From Gemmatimonas aurantiaca T-27 (lineage in GTDB: Bacteria; Gemmatimonadota; Gemmatimonadetes; Gemmatimonadales; Gemmatimonadaceae), in contig NC_012489.1 of the NCBI RefSeq assembly GCF_000010305.1, positions 3,045,646-3,109,645 on the forward strand: a stretch of 64,000 bases of DNA. Reading direction: 5' to 3'. Under the pieces are notes generated by a model that was given only the letters and a program-made list of their open reading frames with translations, searched no databases and had not been told where the DNA came from. The translations under genes and the position numbers were made by a program. This document shows, one piece after another, positions 1 through 9,086 of the stretch. Each line of letters starts with the position of its first letter. The stretch's first letter is position 1.

Positions 1-211
1 CGCGCAACAATTCATCCACGGACGTTTGCGACACGCCGGGCATGGAACCGATCGGCGTGCGCACGCCGGTGCCTGACCGCACAAACAACGGCCAGATGAA
101 CTGCGACGGATGCAAGCGCGTCTCACGCACCAGGCGCCGCATGGCTTCGCTGCCACGCAGACGACGCATGCGCACGGCAGACATCACCGGTGAAGCGTGG
201 GCGTCGGTCAT
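1..211 (-). CDS. hemB: Delta-aminolevulinic acid dehydratase (porphobilinogen synthase), N-terminal part
   Basis: Condenses two 5-aminolevulinate molecules into porphobilinogen in the cytoplasm, the step before HemC. Reading leftward from the ATG at 211-209, about 70 residues are visible, including the family's N-terminal pattern MRRLRGSEAMRRLVRET followed by FIWPLFV. The gene runs off the left edge, so the active-site lysines cannot be seen. Its ATG overlaps the hemC stop as ATGA (208-211), which implies translational coupling and a hemC-hemB operon. The match to the HemB N-terminus and the position behind hemD-hemC make the call firm despite the truncation. Confidence 0.88.
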   Translation of the reverse strand, partial: MTDAHASPVMSAVRMRRLRGSEAMRRLVRETRLHPSQFIWPLFVRSGTGVRTPIGSMPGVSQTSVDELLR

Positions 212-1137
212 CGGATCTCCGAAAGAATCTGTGCACCACCGGCTGCCCGCAGTTGTCGGGCCAACTCGATGCCGGATGCCGCAGGGTTGGCATGATCAAC
301 GGGATATCCACCGCGCACGGCAGACGAACCATCCAGAGAAACGATCACCGCGTGCAGGATCGTGCCGTATTCCGGTTCTTCCAGTACCGCCGCACCAATA
401 GGTACCTGGCATCCACCTTCCAGCGCGGCAAGCAAGGCGCGTTCTGCCGTCACGGCGACACGCGTGGGTGCGTGATCGAGCGAAGACAACGTGGAAAGCA
501 GGGCCTCGTCATCAGCGCGCCCTTGTACGGCAATTGCCCCCTGCCCGGGTGCACTCAGCCATTCCGGCGCATCGAGGTACGCCACAATGCGATCCGCCAG
601 CCCGAGACGATGCAGCCCGGCCGCTGCCAGCAGCGCGGCATCCACCTGACCTTCATCGAGCTTGCGCAGGCGTGTCCCCACATTGCCCCGCAGTTCGCAC
701 ACCTCGAGATCACTGCGCAACGCCTGCAACTGTGCGCGACGACGCAACGAAGACGTGCCGACACGGGCGCCCTCCGGCAATGTGTCGAGGCTGTGTGCGT
801 CGACACCGGCGCGCACCACCAGCGCGTCCCGCGGATCCTCACGTTCCAGCAATGCCACGACGATGATGCCCTGCGGGTCGGCCGTGGGCAGATCCTTGAG
901 TGAATGCACGGCGCAGTCGATGCGCCCGGCGAGCAGGTCGGCTTCGAGTTCGGCCGTGAACAATCCCTTCTCACCGATGGCCGAGAGTGGGCGATCGAGA
1001 ATGCGATCGCCGAGGGTGGTGTACTCCACCAGTTCACTGGGCACACCACGCGCATCGAGCTGCGCGGCAACCTGTCGCGCCTGACGCAGGGCGAGTTCGG
1101 AGCTGCGGGTACCGATTCGGACGGGGACAGTCATCAT
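208..1137 (-). CDS. hemC: Hydroxymethylbilane synthase (porphobilinogen deaminase)
   Basis: Polymerises four porphobilinogens into hydroxymethylbilane, the substrate of HemD. The 309-residue length is normal. It starts MMTVPVRIGTRSSELALRQA, the family N-terminus; either Met could be the start. The catalytic Asp lies in HSLKDLPT (D82), the arginine-rich segment is SSLRRRAQL (about 129-137), and the cysteine that carries the dipyrromethane cofactor is in EGGCQVPIG (C243). It overlaps hemB by ATGA and lies about 50 bases after hemD, so it is probably part of one ccm-hem transcript. Confidence 0.96.
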   Translation of the reverse strand: MMTVPVRIGTRSSELALRQARQVAAQLDARGVPSELVEYTTLGDRILDRPLSAIGEKGLFTAELEADLLAGRIDCAVHSLKDLPTADPQGIIVVALLEREDPRDALVVRAGVDAHSLDTLPEGARVGTSSLRRRAQLQALRSDLEVCELRGNVGTRLRKLDEGQVDAALLAAAGLHRLGLADRIVAYLDAPEWLSAPGQGAIAVQGRADDEALLSTLSSLDHAPTRVAVTAERALLAALEGGCQVPIGAAVLEEPEYGTILHAVIVSLDGSSAVRGGYPVDHANPAASGIELARQLRAAGGAQILSEIR

Positions 1138-1187
1138 CGGAAACTAGGCGATCCCGCGCCCGTCGTGCACGCGGAATGGTACGGAGG

Positions 1188-1967
1188 TCATCCCGTCGAT
1201 CGCGACGCGTACGCCTGCACGATGCTGCGCACCCAGCCTTCCACCGTGGGCGCGGTGCTTTCCACCTTCACCGGAAAGCCCGCCAGGCGCGCCGCGCGTG
1301 CCGTCACCGGACCAATGCACGCCACAGGCAACCGGCTGGCCCGTTCGGGCGGCAAGGCGTCCAGCAGGGCATCCATCGCACTGGGTGCGGCCAGCGTGAC
1401 CAGGTCCACTTCGCCAGACTCCACCAGCGCCAGCATACGCTCCTGCCCCGCAGCGTCCGGTACGGTGCGATAGGTCGCGATCACATCCACAACGGCACCG
1501 AGCGCGCGCAGCCCCTCGGGCAGCACATCGCGCGCACCAGCCGCAGCGGGATACAGCACCCGGGAGCCTTCCACATCCGAACGCGACGCCAAGTCATCCA
1601 GCACCCCCTCGGCCTGCATGCGCTCGGGCTGCACCGTGGGTAATCGCCAGCCATGCGATTCACACGCGGCGGCCGTGGTACTGCCCACCACCGCCAGACG
1701 ACGCGATTCCATCACCGACTCCGCACCGACCTCCCGCACGGCCTGCGCCAGTCGTTCCACGGCATTCACGCTGGTGAGCAGCACCCAGTCGTAGTGCGCC
1801 AGTTCACGCAGCGCGGCATGCAAGGGCGCCGCATCGAGTGGCTCGATATGGGTGAGAGGAATCTCATGCACCGTGGCCCCCACTCGTCGCAACGCATCGG
1901 CCAGCGGGCCGCCCCGTTCGACCGTGCGTGTCACGGCAATGCGCACACCAGCCAGCAGCGAGCCCAT
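1188..1967 (-). CDS. hemD: Uroporphyrinogen-III synthase
   Basis: Cyclises hydroxymethylbilane with inversion of ring D to give uroporphyrinogen III. The family is poorly conserved, but the start LLAGVRIAVTRTVERG, the segment YDWVLLTSVNAVERL, the VEGSRVLYPAAAGARDVLP stretch and the late PVACIGPVTARAARLAGF are typical, and it lies directly before hemC. I chose the ATG at 1967 (about 259 residues) because it sits just before the conserved LAGVRIAVTR. A GTG at 2009 overlaps the preceding ccmD stop as GTGA and would add 14 residues; coupling makes that start equally plausible. A longer in-frame extension further upstream only shadows ccmD. Confidence 0.88.
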   Translation of the reverse strand: MGSLLAGVRIAVTRTVERGGPLADALRRVGATVHEIPLTHIEPLDAAPLHAALRELAHYDWVLLTSVNAVERLAQAVREVGAESVMESRRLAVVGSTTAAACESHGWRLPTVQPERMQAEGVLDDLASRSDVEGSRVLYPAAAGARDVLPEGLRALGAVVDVIATYRTVPDAAGQERMLALVESGEVDLVTLAAPSAMDALLDALPPERASRLPVACIGPVTARAARLAGFPVKVESTAPTVEGWVRSIVQAYASRSTG

Positions 1968-2005
1968 GGCCCCCGCTAGCGGCGTGAGACGATCACGCGG
2001 TGCAA

Positions 2006-2272
2006 TCACCGGGCACTGCCGCCCGAGTCGTTGCCATGGCTCAGCGCTTCGAGTTGCCGCTTGCTGTGCGCGATCCGACGGACCATGAGCGCGATGTAGC
2101 CGGCATAACAGACCAGCGCCACGATATAGCCCGCGTACATGTACGAAGACGTGTCCGGCGGCCCACCCGACTGTGCGACGTATGCCACTTTGCCACTCGT
2201 ATCCTGCGCGGCAATGTGTCCGGACGCGGGCACAGCGTCCTGCAACAGCGCGGTGATGGAGAACGTGTGCAT
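2006..2272 (-). CDS. ccmD: CcmD-like small membrane protein of cytochrome c maturation
   Basis: An 88-residue protein with one membrane segment near residues 45-65 (YMYAGYIVALVCYAGYIAL) followed by a basic MVRRIAHSKRQ tail. This is the usual layout of CcmD, which stabilises the CcmABC haem-handling complex. The start at 2272 overlaps the ccmC stop as TGATG. The N-terminal 35-40 residues before the membrane helix are longer than in proteobacterial CcmD and contain Gly/Pro-rich sequence. Sequence identity in this family is very low, so the call rests on topology, size and position between ccmC and hemD. Confidence 0.65.
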   Translation of the reverse strand: MHTFSITALLQDAVPASGHIAAQDTSGKVAYVAQSGGPPDTSSYMYAGYIVALVCYAGYIALMVRRIAHSKRQLEALSHGNDSGGSAR

Positions 2273-3000
2273 CACGCAGTCTCCAGCGCGGTGACCGCGT
2301 TGCGCAGCCCCGCCCAGCGGAAGCGAATGCGCAGCAGCGCAAAGAAGAGCAGCAGGAACGCCATATTCGCCCACAGGAAGGTGGTCAACATCTCCGGCGG
2401 GAGCGACGGGGCTTCAGGCTTGAGCACCACCGGCCCGGGGTGCATGCCGCGAAACAGGCGTACGGTGAGATGCACAAATGGCACCAGCAACACCGCCAGT
2501 CCACCCATGACGGCCGACAGACGCGCACGACTCTCCGGCGTCTCCACCGCGCCGCGCAACACCAGATAGCCGAGCACCATCAACCACAGGAACACGGTGG
2601 ACGTGATGCGGGCTTCCCAGACCCACCATGTGCCCCAGCTCGTGCGAGCCCAGATCGGTCCCGTCACCAGCACCATCCCCATGAACAGCAGCCCCACTTC
2701 CGCGCTCGCTTCCGCGAGACGATCGAGGCGCTCGTCCTTGATCCAGAGATAACCCAGACTCGAAATCGCCAGCAGCGGACACGCGATGTACAGCCCGCCA
2801 ATGGCCGCCGGCACGTGGATGTAAAAGATCTTTTGCGCGGCGCCGAGCATGGCGTCCACCGGCGTATACCAGATGGCGCGTACGCAGACCGCGACGACCG
2901 CCATCAGTGCGACGATGAGGAAGGCATCGATCCCCTGCACCGATCGCCAGTTGGGCGCCGCCGTGGGGGTCACCGGAGTCGCCGGCGAGTGGGTGGCCAT
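2272..3000 (-). CDS. ccmC: Haem exporter/haem-handling protein CcmC
   Basis: Multi-pass inner-membrane protein that binds haem at the periplasmic face and passes it to CcmE for cytochrome c maturation. Length is 242 residues with about six membrane helices. The two conserved haem-ligand histidines are in IFYIHVPAA (H62) and PFVHLTVRLF (H177). The tryptophan-rich haem-binding loop reads WGTWWVWEARITS (122-134), where the family usually has Asp after the last Trp; here it is Glu129. It ends with a TGATG overlap to ccmD and begins 12 bases after the ccmB stop. Confidence 0.94.
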   Translation of the reverse strand: MATHSPATPVTPTAAPNWRSVQGIDAFLIVALMAVVAVCVRAIWYTPVDAMLGAAQKIFYIHVPAAIGGLYIACPLLAISSLGYLWIKDERLDRLAEASAEVGLLFMGMVLVTGPIWARTSWGTWWVWEARITSTVFLWLMVLGYLVLRGAVETPESRARLSAVMGGLAVLLVPFVHLTVRLFRGMHPGPVVLKPEAPSLPPEMLTTFLWANMAFLLLFFALLRIRFRWAGLRNAVTALETA

Positions 3001-3011
3001 CTATCGAACCT

Positions 3012-3707
3012 CTACTCCTCGATCGTGAACGGAAAGACCACGATGCACGCCGAGACGAACATCAGGTCGAACGCGAGCAACAACTTGAACCACTCCATCG
3101 CGCTACTGAGCGGTAGTCCGCGCAGCACCACCGAGGATGCCTGCGCCGCCGGAATCACCAGCGGTACAAAAAAGGGCAACGTCATCATCGGCAACAACAA
3201 CTCCGCCAGACGGGTGTTGGCGGCGACAGCGGCGAACAGGGTGCCAACCGCCGACAATCCCAGCGCCGCGAGCAGGACGATGCCGATCAATACCCCCCAC
3301 GCCCCGCCAATCTCCAGACCGAAGAACAACGCGACCGCCGGAATGGCCAGCATCTGGATGGCCGACACAAATACAAAGTTGGCCAGCACCTTCCCCACAA
3401 AAATCGACTCGCGCGAGACCTGCGACGCCAGCAACCCGTCGTAGGCCCGCTCGGCGAGCTCCAGGGAAAAGGAGCGATTGAGCCCCAGCAAACCGGAGAA
3501 GGTGAAAATCACCCAGAGGACCCCGGGCGCGAGGTCCATGGCAGGAATGGCCGTGGGATCCCAGGTGAACCGGAAGATCGCCACCGCCAGTACAGCAAAG
3601 ACGGTTGCCGCAAGGAAAGCGCTGCGGGTACGGAACTCGATCAGCAGATCCTTCCGCGCAATGCGCCACGCATCGGCCAGAAAGGCGGGCGCACGATGTG
3701 CCGTCAC
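3012..3707 (-). CDS. ccmB: Haem exporter permease CcmB
   Basis: Membrane subunit of the CcmAB ABC complex, which uses ATP to release holo-CcmE from CcmC. Length 231 residues; begins with a cytosolic RIARKDLLIEFRTRSAF segment typical of CcmB and has six predicted membrane spans, ending FPFTIEE. The stretch LELAERAYDGLLASQVSR matches the conserved cytoplasmic loop. It overlaps ccmA by four bases (3704-3707), which couples their translation. Confidence 0.94.
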   Translation of the reverse strand: MTAHRAPAFLADAWRIARKDLLIEFRTRSAFLAATVFAVLAVAIFRFTWDPTAIPAMDLAPGVLWVIFTFSGLLGLNRSFSLELAERAYDGLLASQVSRESIFVGKVLANFVFVSAIQMLAIPAVALFFGLEIGGAWGVLIGIVLLAALGLSAVGTLFAAVAANTRLAELLLPMMTLPFFVPLVIPAAQASSVVLRGLPLSSAMEWFKLLLAFDLMFVSACIVVFPFTIEE

Positions 3708-4495
3708 GCGATGGCCTCGTGCACCAGGCTGCGATACAAGGCCTGGAAACGCGGCAGATCGAACCCGCCGTCCACCGCGTGCTCTTCATGCACGATCTGC
3801 CCGTCCTTCATGATCGCCGCCCGATCACCCAGCATCAGCCCCTCGGCCAGATTGTGCGTGATCAGCACCAAGGTGGCGCCGGACGCTTTGAGCTCCCGCA
3901 GCGCACCGGTGAACACCAGCGCACCAACTTCGTCGAGCCCGGTATAGGGCTCATCGAGCAGCACCAGCCGCGGACCGTGCACCAGGGCCCGCGCAATCGA
4001 TACCCGTTGCTGCAACCCCCGGCTCAGATAGCGCACCGGTGACTCCGCGCGATCGAGCACCCGCAATTGCTGCAGCACACGCGTGGTCGCGGTGTCCGCA
4101 TCCATCACGCCCTGGCACTCGGCCGCAAAACGTACATTCTCGCGTACCGTAAGGGCCGGATACAGCATCGCATGGTGGCTGATGAGTCCCACCAACCGTC
4201 GCGTGGCGGACGGCCCGGGCAGCGGAGTACCGTGCAGCATGGTGCGCCCACGGGTAGGCCGGAGCAGACCGCCGAGCAGGCGTAACAGGGTGGTCTTGCC
4301 AGCGCCATTCGGGCCGAAGAGCGCGAGACATTCGCCGTCTGACAGGCGCAGCGATACGTCGTTTACGGCCTTTCGGGACCCAAAAGCACGTACCAACCCC
4401 TCCGCGACCAGCGCAATGTCGCCGTCTCCTGCCACCGACGGATCGGCGGCTGAGTCCGCGACACCTGTCGCAGCGGTTCCGTGCGGAATTGGCAT
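3704..4495 (-). CDS. ccmA: Haem ABC exporter ATP-binding protein CcmA
   Basis: ATPase of the CcmABCD complex. Walker A is GPNGAGKTT (61-69), the signature is LSRGLQQR (157-164), and Walker B is LVLLDEP (177-183) followed by YTGLDEVG. The first 26 residues are low-complexity and do not belong to the ABC domain, so a downstream start is possible. It is first in the leftward cluster ccmA-B-C-D-hemD-C-B. It diverges from acs, with the shared upstream region at 4496-4637. CcmE, CcmF and CcmH are not in this window. Confidence 0.93.
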   Translation of the reverse strand: MPIPHGTAATGVADSAADPSVAGDGDIALVAEGLVRAFGSRKAVNDVSLRLSDGECLALFGPNGAGKTTLLRLLGGLLRPTRGRTMLHGTPLPGPSATRRLVGLISHHAMLYPALTVRENVRFAAECQGVMDADTATTRVLQQLRVLDRAESPVRYLSRGLQQRVSIARALVHGPRLVLLDEPYTGLDEVGALVFTGALRELKASGATLVLITHNLAEGLMLGDRAAIMKDGQIVHEEHAVDGGFDLPRFQALYRSLVHEAIA

Positions 4496-4637
4496 CGCTC
4501 TACATTAGTGGGACACGCGGCTGGCCGCGACACGACTCGCCCTCTGTCGGATGTCCCTCACACCCACGTGGGACTGACCGCTCCGGGCATCCTTCCTGGC
4601 TTCCTTTCCGCGCCGGCTGCCCCGGCCTTCCGAGCCT

Positions 4638-6602
4638 ATGAGCGACATCGACGTCCTGTTGCAGGAAACACGCACGTTTCCGCCTTCCGAAGAATTCCGC
4701 GCCGGTGCCTGGGTGCGTGACAACGCCCTGCGCGAGGCGGCGGCGGCCGACCCGGTCGGCTTCTGGGCCAAAGAATCGGAAGCCCTCGATTGGATGACCC
4801 CGTGGTCCACGGCACTCGAGTGGGAGCCGCCGCGCGCCAAGTGGTTCCAGGGTGGCACGCTGAACGCCTCGGTGAACTGCATCGACCGCCATGTGCATGG
4901 CCCGCGCCGCAACAAGGCGGCACTGATCTGGGAAGGCGAACCGGGTGATCGTCGGACGTTCACCTATTGGGATCTGTATCGCGAAGTGAATCTCGCGGCC
5001 AACATGCTCAAGAAGCTGGGTGTGGGTCGTGGTGATCGTGTGGCCATTTACCTGCCCATGATCCCTGAGGCGGTGATCGCGATGCTGGCCTGCGCGCGCA
5101 TCGGTGCCATTCACACCGTCGTGTTTGGTGGCTTCGCGCCCGAGTCATTGCGTGACCGGATCAACGATTGTGGCTGCAAGTTGCTCATCACCGCCGATGG
5201 TGGTTCTCGCCGCGGGCAGATGGTGCCGCTCAAGCGCAATGCCGACGTCGCGCTCAAGGAATGCCCCAGCATCGAAAACGTGCTCGTGGTGATGCGGCGG
5301 CGCAGTGGCGTGGGTGACGAAACCTTCGCCGAGATGCAGGAAGGCCGCGATCACTGGTGGCATCGTCTCAAGCGCCAGGTGCCGCGCTATTGCGAGCCCG
5401 AAGCCATGGACGCCGAGGACGTGCTGTTCGTGCTGTACACGTCCGGCACCACCGGCAAGCCCAAGGGCATCGTGCACACCACCGGTGGATTTCTCACCGG
5501 CGTCGCCACCACCACCAAGTACACCTTCGATCTCAAGGAAGAAGACGTGTACTGGTGCACAGCCGACATCGGCTGGATCACCGGCCACTCGTATCTCGTG
5601 TACGGCCCGTTGGCCAATGGTGCGACGTGCGTGATGTACGAAGGTGCGCCCGACTGGCCCGACAAGGACCGGTTCTGGCAGATCTGCGAGCGCTATGGCG
5701 TCACGATTCTGTACACGGCGCCCACCGCCATTCGGGCGTTCATGAAGTGGGGCACGGAGTACGTCAAAAAGCACGATCTCTCGCAACTGCGTGTGCTCGG
5801 TTCGGTGGGGGAGCCCATCAATCCCGAAGCCTGGATGTGGTATCACGAGCATATCGGCGACTTTCAGTGCCCTATTGTCGATACATGGTGGCAGACGGAA
5901 ACCGGTGCCATCATGATCACACCACTCCCCGGGGTCACCACCACCAAGCCCGGCTCGGCCACGGTGCCGTTCCCCGGTATTCGCACGGCCCTGCTCGACG
6001 CCAACGCCAACGAACTCACGGTCGGCGGTGGATTGTTGGCCATCACGCACCCCTGGCCCAGCATGCTGCGCACGATCTGGGGTGACGATCAGCGATACGT
6101 GGACACGTACTTCTCGAAGTGGCCCGGTCGTCCCGATCTGTACTTCCCGGGCGACGGGGCCAAACTCGACGAAGACGGCTACCTCTGGATCCTCGGCCGC
6201 GTCGATGATGTGCTCAACGTGTCCGGCCACCGCATCGGCACGATGGAAGTGGAAAGCGCCTTGGTCGACCATCCGTCGGTCGCGGAAGCTGCCGTGGTGG
6301 GCAAACATCACGATCTCAAGGGGCAGGCCATCGCAGCCTTCGTGACATTGCGTGCCGGATTCACCGCCAGTGGCAGCCTGCGCGACGAACTGCGCGATCA
6401 CGTGGCACAGAAGATCGGTGCGCTGGCCCGTCCCGACGACATCCTGTTCAGCGCCGATTTGCCGAAGACGCGGTCGGGCAAGATCATGCGCCGCCTGCTG
6501 CGGGATATCGCCGAAGGCCGCGCACTGGGCGACACCACGACGCTGGCCGATCCGTCGGTGGTCGCCTCACTCAAGGATCAGTACGAGGCGCAGGAATCGT
6601 AA
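4638..6602 (+). CDS. acs: Acetyl-coenzyme A synthetase
   Basis: Activates acetate to acetyl-CoA through acetyl-AMP. The 654-residue length is that of bacterial Acs. The N-terminal ACAS cap ([18 protein letters not shown]) is followed by the AMP-binding loop [11 protein letters not shown] (about 267-277), the DTWWQTETG substrate motif, the hinge and C-terminal region [27 protein letters not shown], and [11 protein letters not shown]. Lys615 in the last motif is the lysine that is regulated by acetylation in characterised Acs enzymes. It stands alone and is transcribed away from ccmA. Confidence 0.97.
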   Translation: MSDIDVLLQETRTFPPSEEFRAGAWVRDNALREAAAADPVGFWAKESEALDWMTPWSTALEWEPPRAKWFQGGTLNASVNCIDRHVHGPRRNKAALIWEGEPGDRRTFTYWDLYREVNLAANMLKKLGVGRGDRVAIYLPMIPEAVIAMLACARIGAIHTVVFGGFAPESLRDRINDCGCKLLITADGGSRRGQMVPLKRNADVALKECPSIENVLVVMRRRSGVGDETFAEMQEGRDHWWHRLKRQVPRYCEPEAMDAEDVLFVLYTSGTTGKPKGIVHTTGGFLTGVATTTKYTFDLKEEDVYWCTADIGWITGHSYLVYGPLANGATCVMYEGAPDWPDKDRFWQICERYGVTILYTAPTAIRAFMKWGTEYVKKHDLSQLRVLGSVGEPINPEAWMWYHEHIGDFQCPIVDTWWQTETGAIMITPLPGVTTTKPGSATVPFPGIRTALLDANANELTVGGGLLAITHPWPSMLRTIWGDDQRYVDTYFSKWPGRPDLYFPGDGAKLDEDGYLWILGRVDDVLNVSGHRIGTMEVESALVDHPSVAEAAVVGKHHDLKGQAIAAFVTLRAGFTASGSLRDELRDHVAQKIGALARPDDILFSADLPKTRSGKIMRRLLRDIAEGRALGDTTTLADPSVVASLKDQYEAQES

Positions 6603-6729
6603 TTCCCGCGTGGGTTGGTACTCGCGGCGTCGTGTCGGGTAGAAATCACCCGGTGCGGCGCCGTGTTGGCTATCGGTGATTCAGATCACGGCACGAAACC
6701 CGTCCGCGTGCCATTTCGTCAGTACCCAT

Positions 6730-7125
6730 ATGTCCATTCTGAACAAGCTCTTCCCGGAAACGCTGTTCCCCCGCAAGCTCTCGGCAGAAGCCGAGCAGCG
6801 GCTTCGTCTCGTGCAGGCCCGTGCGGAGGAGGCGCTGATCCGCACGCACGTCGAGAACGCGCTGTTGTTCGTGGACACGCTGACCACAGACGTGGGATAC
6901 GAACGGGCGCTCGACATCTACGTGCGGGAGATGAGCATTCCGGAACCGCTCGCGTCGGTGGTCGCGACCCGCGCCCTCGTGGCGCTGGGCGAGACGCTGG
7001 TGCCTCACGCCGACGATCCCGAATCGGCCACGGACACCCCCGACAATGCAAACGGCACCGCCGAAGCGGTGCCGATGCCGGAATTGCGTCTGGATGACGC
7101 GCAGGCCCGCCGTCGGCGGGCCTGA
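6730..7125 (+). CDS. Uncharacterised small protein
   Basis: A 131-residue protein starting MSILNKLFPETLFPRKLSAEAEQRL. Residues 1-90 look wholly helical and charged (EAEQRLRLVQARAEEALIRTHVENALLFVDTL), with a disordered acidic tail rich in Asp, Ala and Asn and a basic end RRRRA. There is no signal peptide, membrane segment or recognisable catalytic motif. I placed the start at the ATG at 6730, since the 18 residues read upstream have no protein-like character. It follows acs by 127 bases and converges on the DsbA-like gene. Function unknown. Confidence 0.6.
   Translation: MSILNKLFPETLFPRKLSAEAEQRLRLVQARAEEALIRTHVENALLFVDTLTTDVGYERALDIYVREMSIPEPLASVVATRALVALGETLVPHADDPESATDTPDNANGTAEAVPMPELRLDDAQARRRRA
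7104..7122. terminator. GC-rich hairpin at a convergent gene junction
   Basis: GGCCCGCC and GGCGGGCC form a perfect 8-bp stem around a 3-base loop, overlapping the end of the small gene at 6730-7125, 15 bases before the convergent gene's stop. There is no T-tract on either side, so terminator function is only suggested by its location. Confidence 0.3.
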
Positions 7126-7136
7126 CGCGGCAGGAC

Positions 7137-7865
7137 TTACTTCTTGGTGGTATCCGTGGCCGGGGCCGGCGTGGTGGCCGGCAGCGTGGCGCGGATGGAA
7201 TCCACGATCTGCTTGAGCTGATCCGCCGTTGGCGCCGGCGAATACACCTTGTTGCCGATGATGATCGTCGGCGTGCTGTTCACGCCACGCTCGCTACCCG
7301 CAGCGGCATTGGCCTGAATCTGCGCCAGATTGCGCTGCGAATCGTAGCACTCACCGAACTTCGCAGCATCGAGACCGAGCTTGGTCACGTATCCGTCAAA
7401 AATCTTGCGCGGGTTGCTGGCCGCCTGTGAGTTCCAGTCGTACTGGCCTTCGAACAGCAAGTCATGATACTCCCAGAACTTGCCCTGCTCGTTGGCGCAC
7501 GACGCGGCGAGGTGAGCCGCCAGCGTGTTGCGGTGAATGGACGTGAGCGGGAAGTCGTAGAAGCGGAAGTTCGCCAGCCCGGCGTCGAACACACGCTTGC
7601 GCAGATCAGGCTCCTGCACCGTGGCGAACTGACCGCAGCCCGGGCACTCGAAGTCGGCAAACTCGATGATCGTGATAGGCGCGTTCGGGTCACCATACAG
7701 GTAGCCCTGCGCCTGCGGCAGCGGCGTGCCGGGAGCGAGCTCGATCGGCGTCGGCTTGCTGTTCTTCATCGCGGTCCAGATGCCGGCGCCACCGGCCACG
7801 AGCACCACCAGGATGACGGCAAGAAAGGCCGTATTGGACTTCTTCTTGGGGCTGGGCTTTGCCAC
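7137..7865 (-). CDS. DsbA-family thiol:disulfide oxidoreductase, membrane-anchored
   Basis: A 242-residue protein with a lysine-rich start and one membrane anchor (AFLAVILVVLVAGGAGIW, about 13-30), then a periplasmic thioredoxin-fold domain of the DsbA/BdbD type. The redox motif is ECPGCGQF with C74 and C77; the cis-proline loop is NSTPTIIIG. The phrase GDPNAPITIIEFADFECPGC is typical of the family, which oxidises cysteines of exported proteins. The C-terminus is a Pro/Ala/Thr tail ending KK. Its promoter must lie in the divergent stretch before the hydrolase gene. Whether it is an oxidase or an isomerase cannot be told from sequence. Confidence 0.9.
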   Translation of the reverse strand: MAKPSPKKKSNTAFLAVILVVLVAGGAGIWTAMKNSKPTPIELAPGTPLPQAQGYLYGDPNAPITIIEFADFECPGCGQFATVQEPDLRKRVFDAGLANFRFYDFPLTSIHRNTLAAHLAASCANEQGKFWEYHDLLFEGQYDWNSQAASNPRKIFDGYVTKLGLDAAKFGECYDSQRNLAQIQANAAAGSERGVNSTPTIIIGNKVYSPAPTADQLKQIVDSIRATLPATTPAPATDTTKK

Positions 7866-8035
7866 TCGTTCTCCTCGTCGTCCGGCGGCGGGCCACCGGT
7901 GGGTTCCAGAATGCTTCGGGGATGTCAGGCGGGGCGCCCGTACACCCGCCGCACGATCGTGCGACGCGTTCGCTGAGCGACACCCAAGCTACGCCAAGCT
8001 ACCCGCCCGACCCTTCCCGGCGCTATCCTGCCAGC

Positions 8036-8965
8036 GTGTACACCGAGCACCTGCACATCCCCGTGGGCGTGGGCACCCTGCATGTCGAGCGTCGGGGCCG
8101 TGGTGGCCCCGCGGTCGTGCTGCTGCATGGCTTTGCCACCTGCGCCTTCCTGTGGCGTGACGTCGCCCCTCGGCTCGCGGCCGCCGGACTGACCACGGTC
8201 GCCATCGACTTGCTCGGGCATGGGGAATCCGACCGCCCCGCCGATGCACTCTACGGGGCCAGTGCCCAGGCGGACTATGTGGACCGCGCCCTCACCGCCC
8301 TCCGGTTGGGGGAAGTCACGGTCGTGACCCAGGATGCCGGGGCGCTGGTTGGCGCGCTCCTGGCCAGCCACCGTCCGACCAGGGTCCGATCCCTGGCACT
8401 GGTCGAGCCACTCGATCCGGAGGAGCTCCCTGGTCCGATGATCCGGGCCATGCAGCGGAGCTCGGCACTTTCCGCACTGAGCGCCAACGCCCTGTTCGGG
8501 GCGCGACCGCTGCTGGAGCCATGGCTGCTGGAGCGCCTGGGAGACGCGGCAGAGCCCGATCGCCTGGTGGCCCGGTATCTGGCCCCATTTGTGGGAAGTG
8601 CGGGCGCAGCGGAGCTGCTGCAGCTCGCCAGCCATGTCATGCTGTCGGACACGGAACGCCGACGGCTGGCCGATGTGGCAGTGGACACCCACCTCTGGCT
8701 CGGCCGTGGTGACCCGCTGGAGGCATCCGCGGTTGTCATATCGGAGACTCTGAGGCCGGCGACACTGCCTCACTCCATCGGCACGCGTGGGCTGTTCGAT
8801 CGCTGGTCGGCCCTGCTGCCGGCGTCATCCGTGCAGGCACGGGTCGCAACGACCCCGCCTGGCGCGCTGGTGGCCGAGGTTTCGGCTTCGGCACTGGCCG
8901 ATGTCATTCGTGAGATCGTGGAACCCGGTATCCCGTCCGGCTCCGCGCCAGCGAACGAGAGTTGA
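8036..8965 (+). CDS. Alpha/beta-hydrolase-fold protein, probable loss of catalytic histidine
   Basis: A 309-residue protein from a GTG at 8036 (VYTEHLHIPVGVGTLHVE), where the fold begins. The oxyanion-loop motif LLHGF is at 29-33. The nucleophile elbow reads VVTQDAGALVG, so the nucleophile would be Asp100, as in haloalkane dehalogenases and epoxide hydrolases, but the tryptophan usual in QDWGG is absent. A possible acid is in LGRGDPLE. Near the C-terminus, where the family has GHFVxEE, this protein has PPGALVAEV with no histidine. An upstream ATG at 7922 would add a disordered extension. Substrate unknown; it may be a non-catalytic homologue. Confidence 0.75.
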   Translation: MYTEHLHIPVGVGTLHVERRGRGGPAVVLLHGFATCAFLWRDVAPRLAAAGLTTVAIDLLGHGESDRPADALYGASAQADYVDRALTALRLGEVTVVTQDAGALVGALLASHRPTRVRSLALVEPLDPEELPGPMIRAMQRSSALSALSANALFGARPLLEPWLLERLGDAAEPDRLVARYLAPFVGSAGAAELLQLASHVMLSDTERRRLADVAVDTHLWLGRGDPLEASAVVISETLRPATLPHSIGTRGLFDRWSALLPASSVQARVATTPPGALVAEVSASALADVIREIVEPGIPSGSAPANES

Positions 8966-9086
8966 CCTGCGTAGCAAAAGAGCTGCCTTCACGTGCAGCC
9001 CTAGAAAGTGCATCTCTCATCGGTTAGATTTTTGTGGCTATCCCGGAGTCGCCGGGCGGCCCAGTTGGACGCATTACCCAGAGGAA

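Noticed and set aside
5145-6401. 418-residue minus-strand open frame opposite acs
   Set aside because: Antisense shadow of acetyl-CoA synthetase with no recognisable domain.
7922-8035. Earlier ATG start for the alpha/beta hydrolase
   Set aside because: The added 38 residues are disordered and lie in the shared divergent promoter region; the fold begins right at the GTG at 8036.
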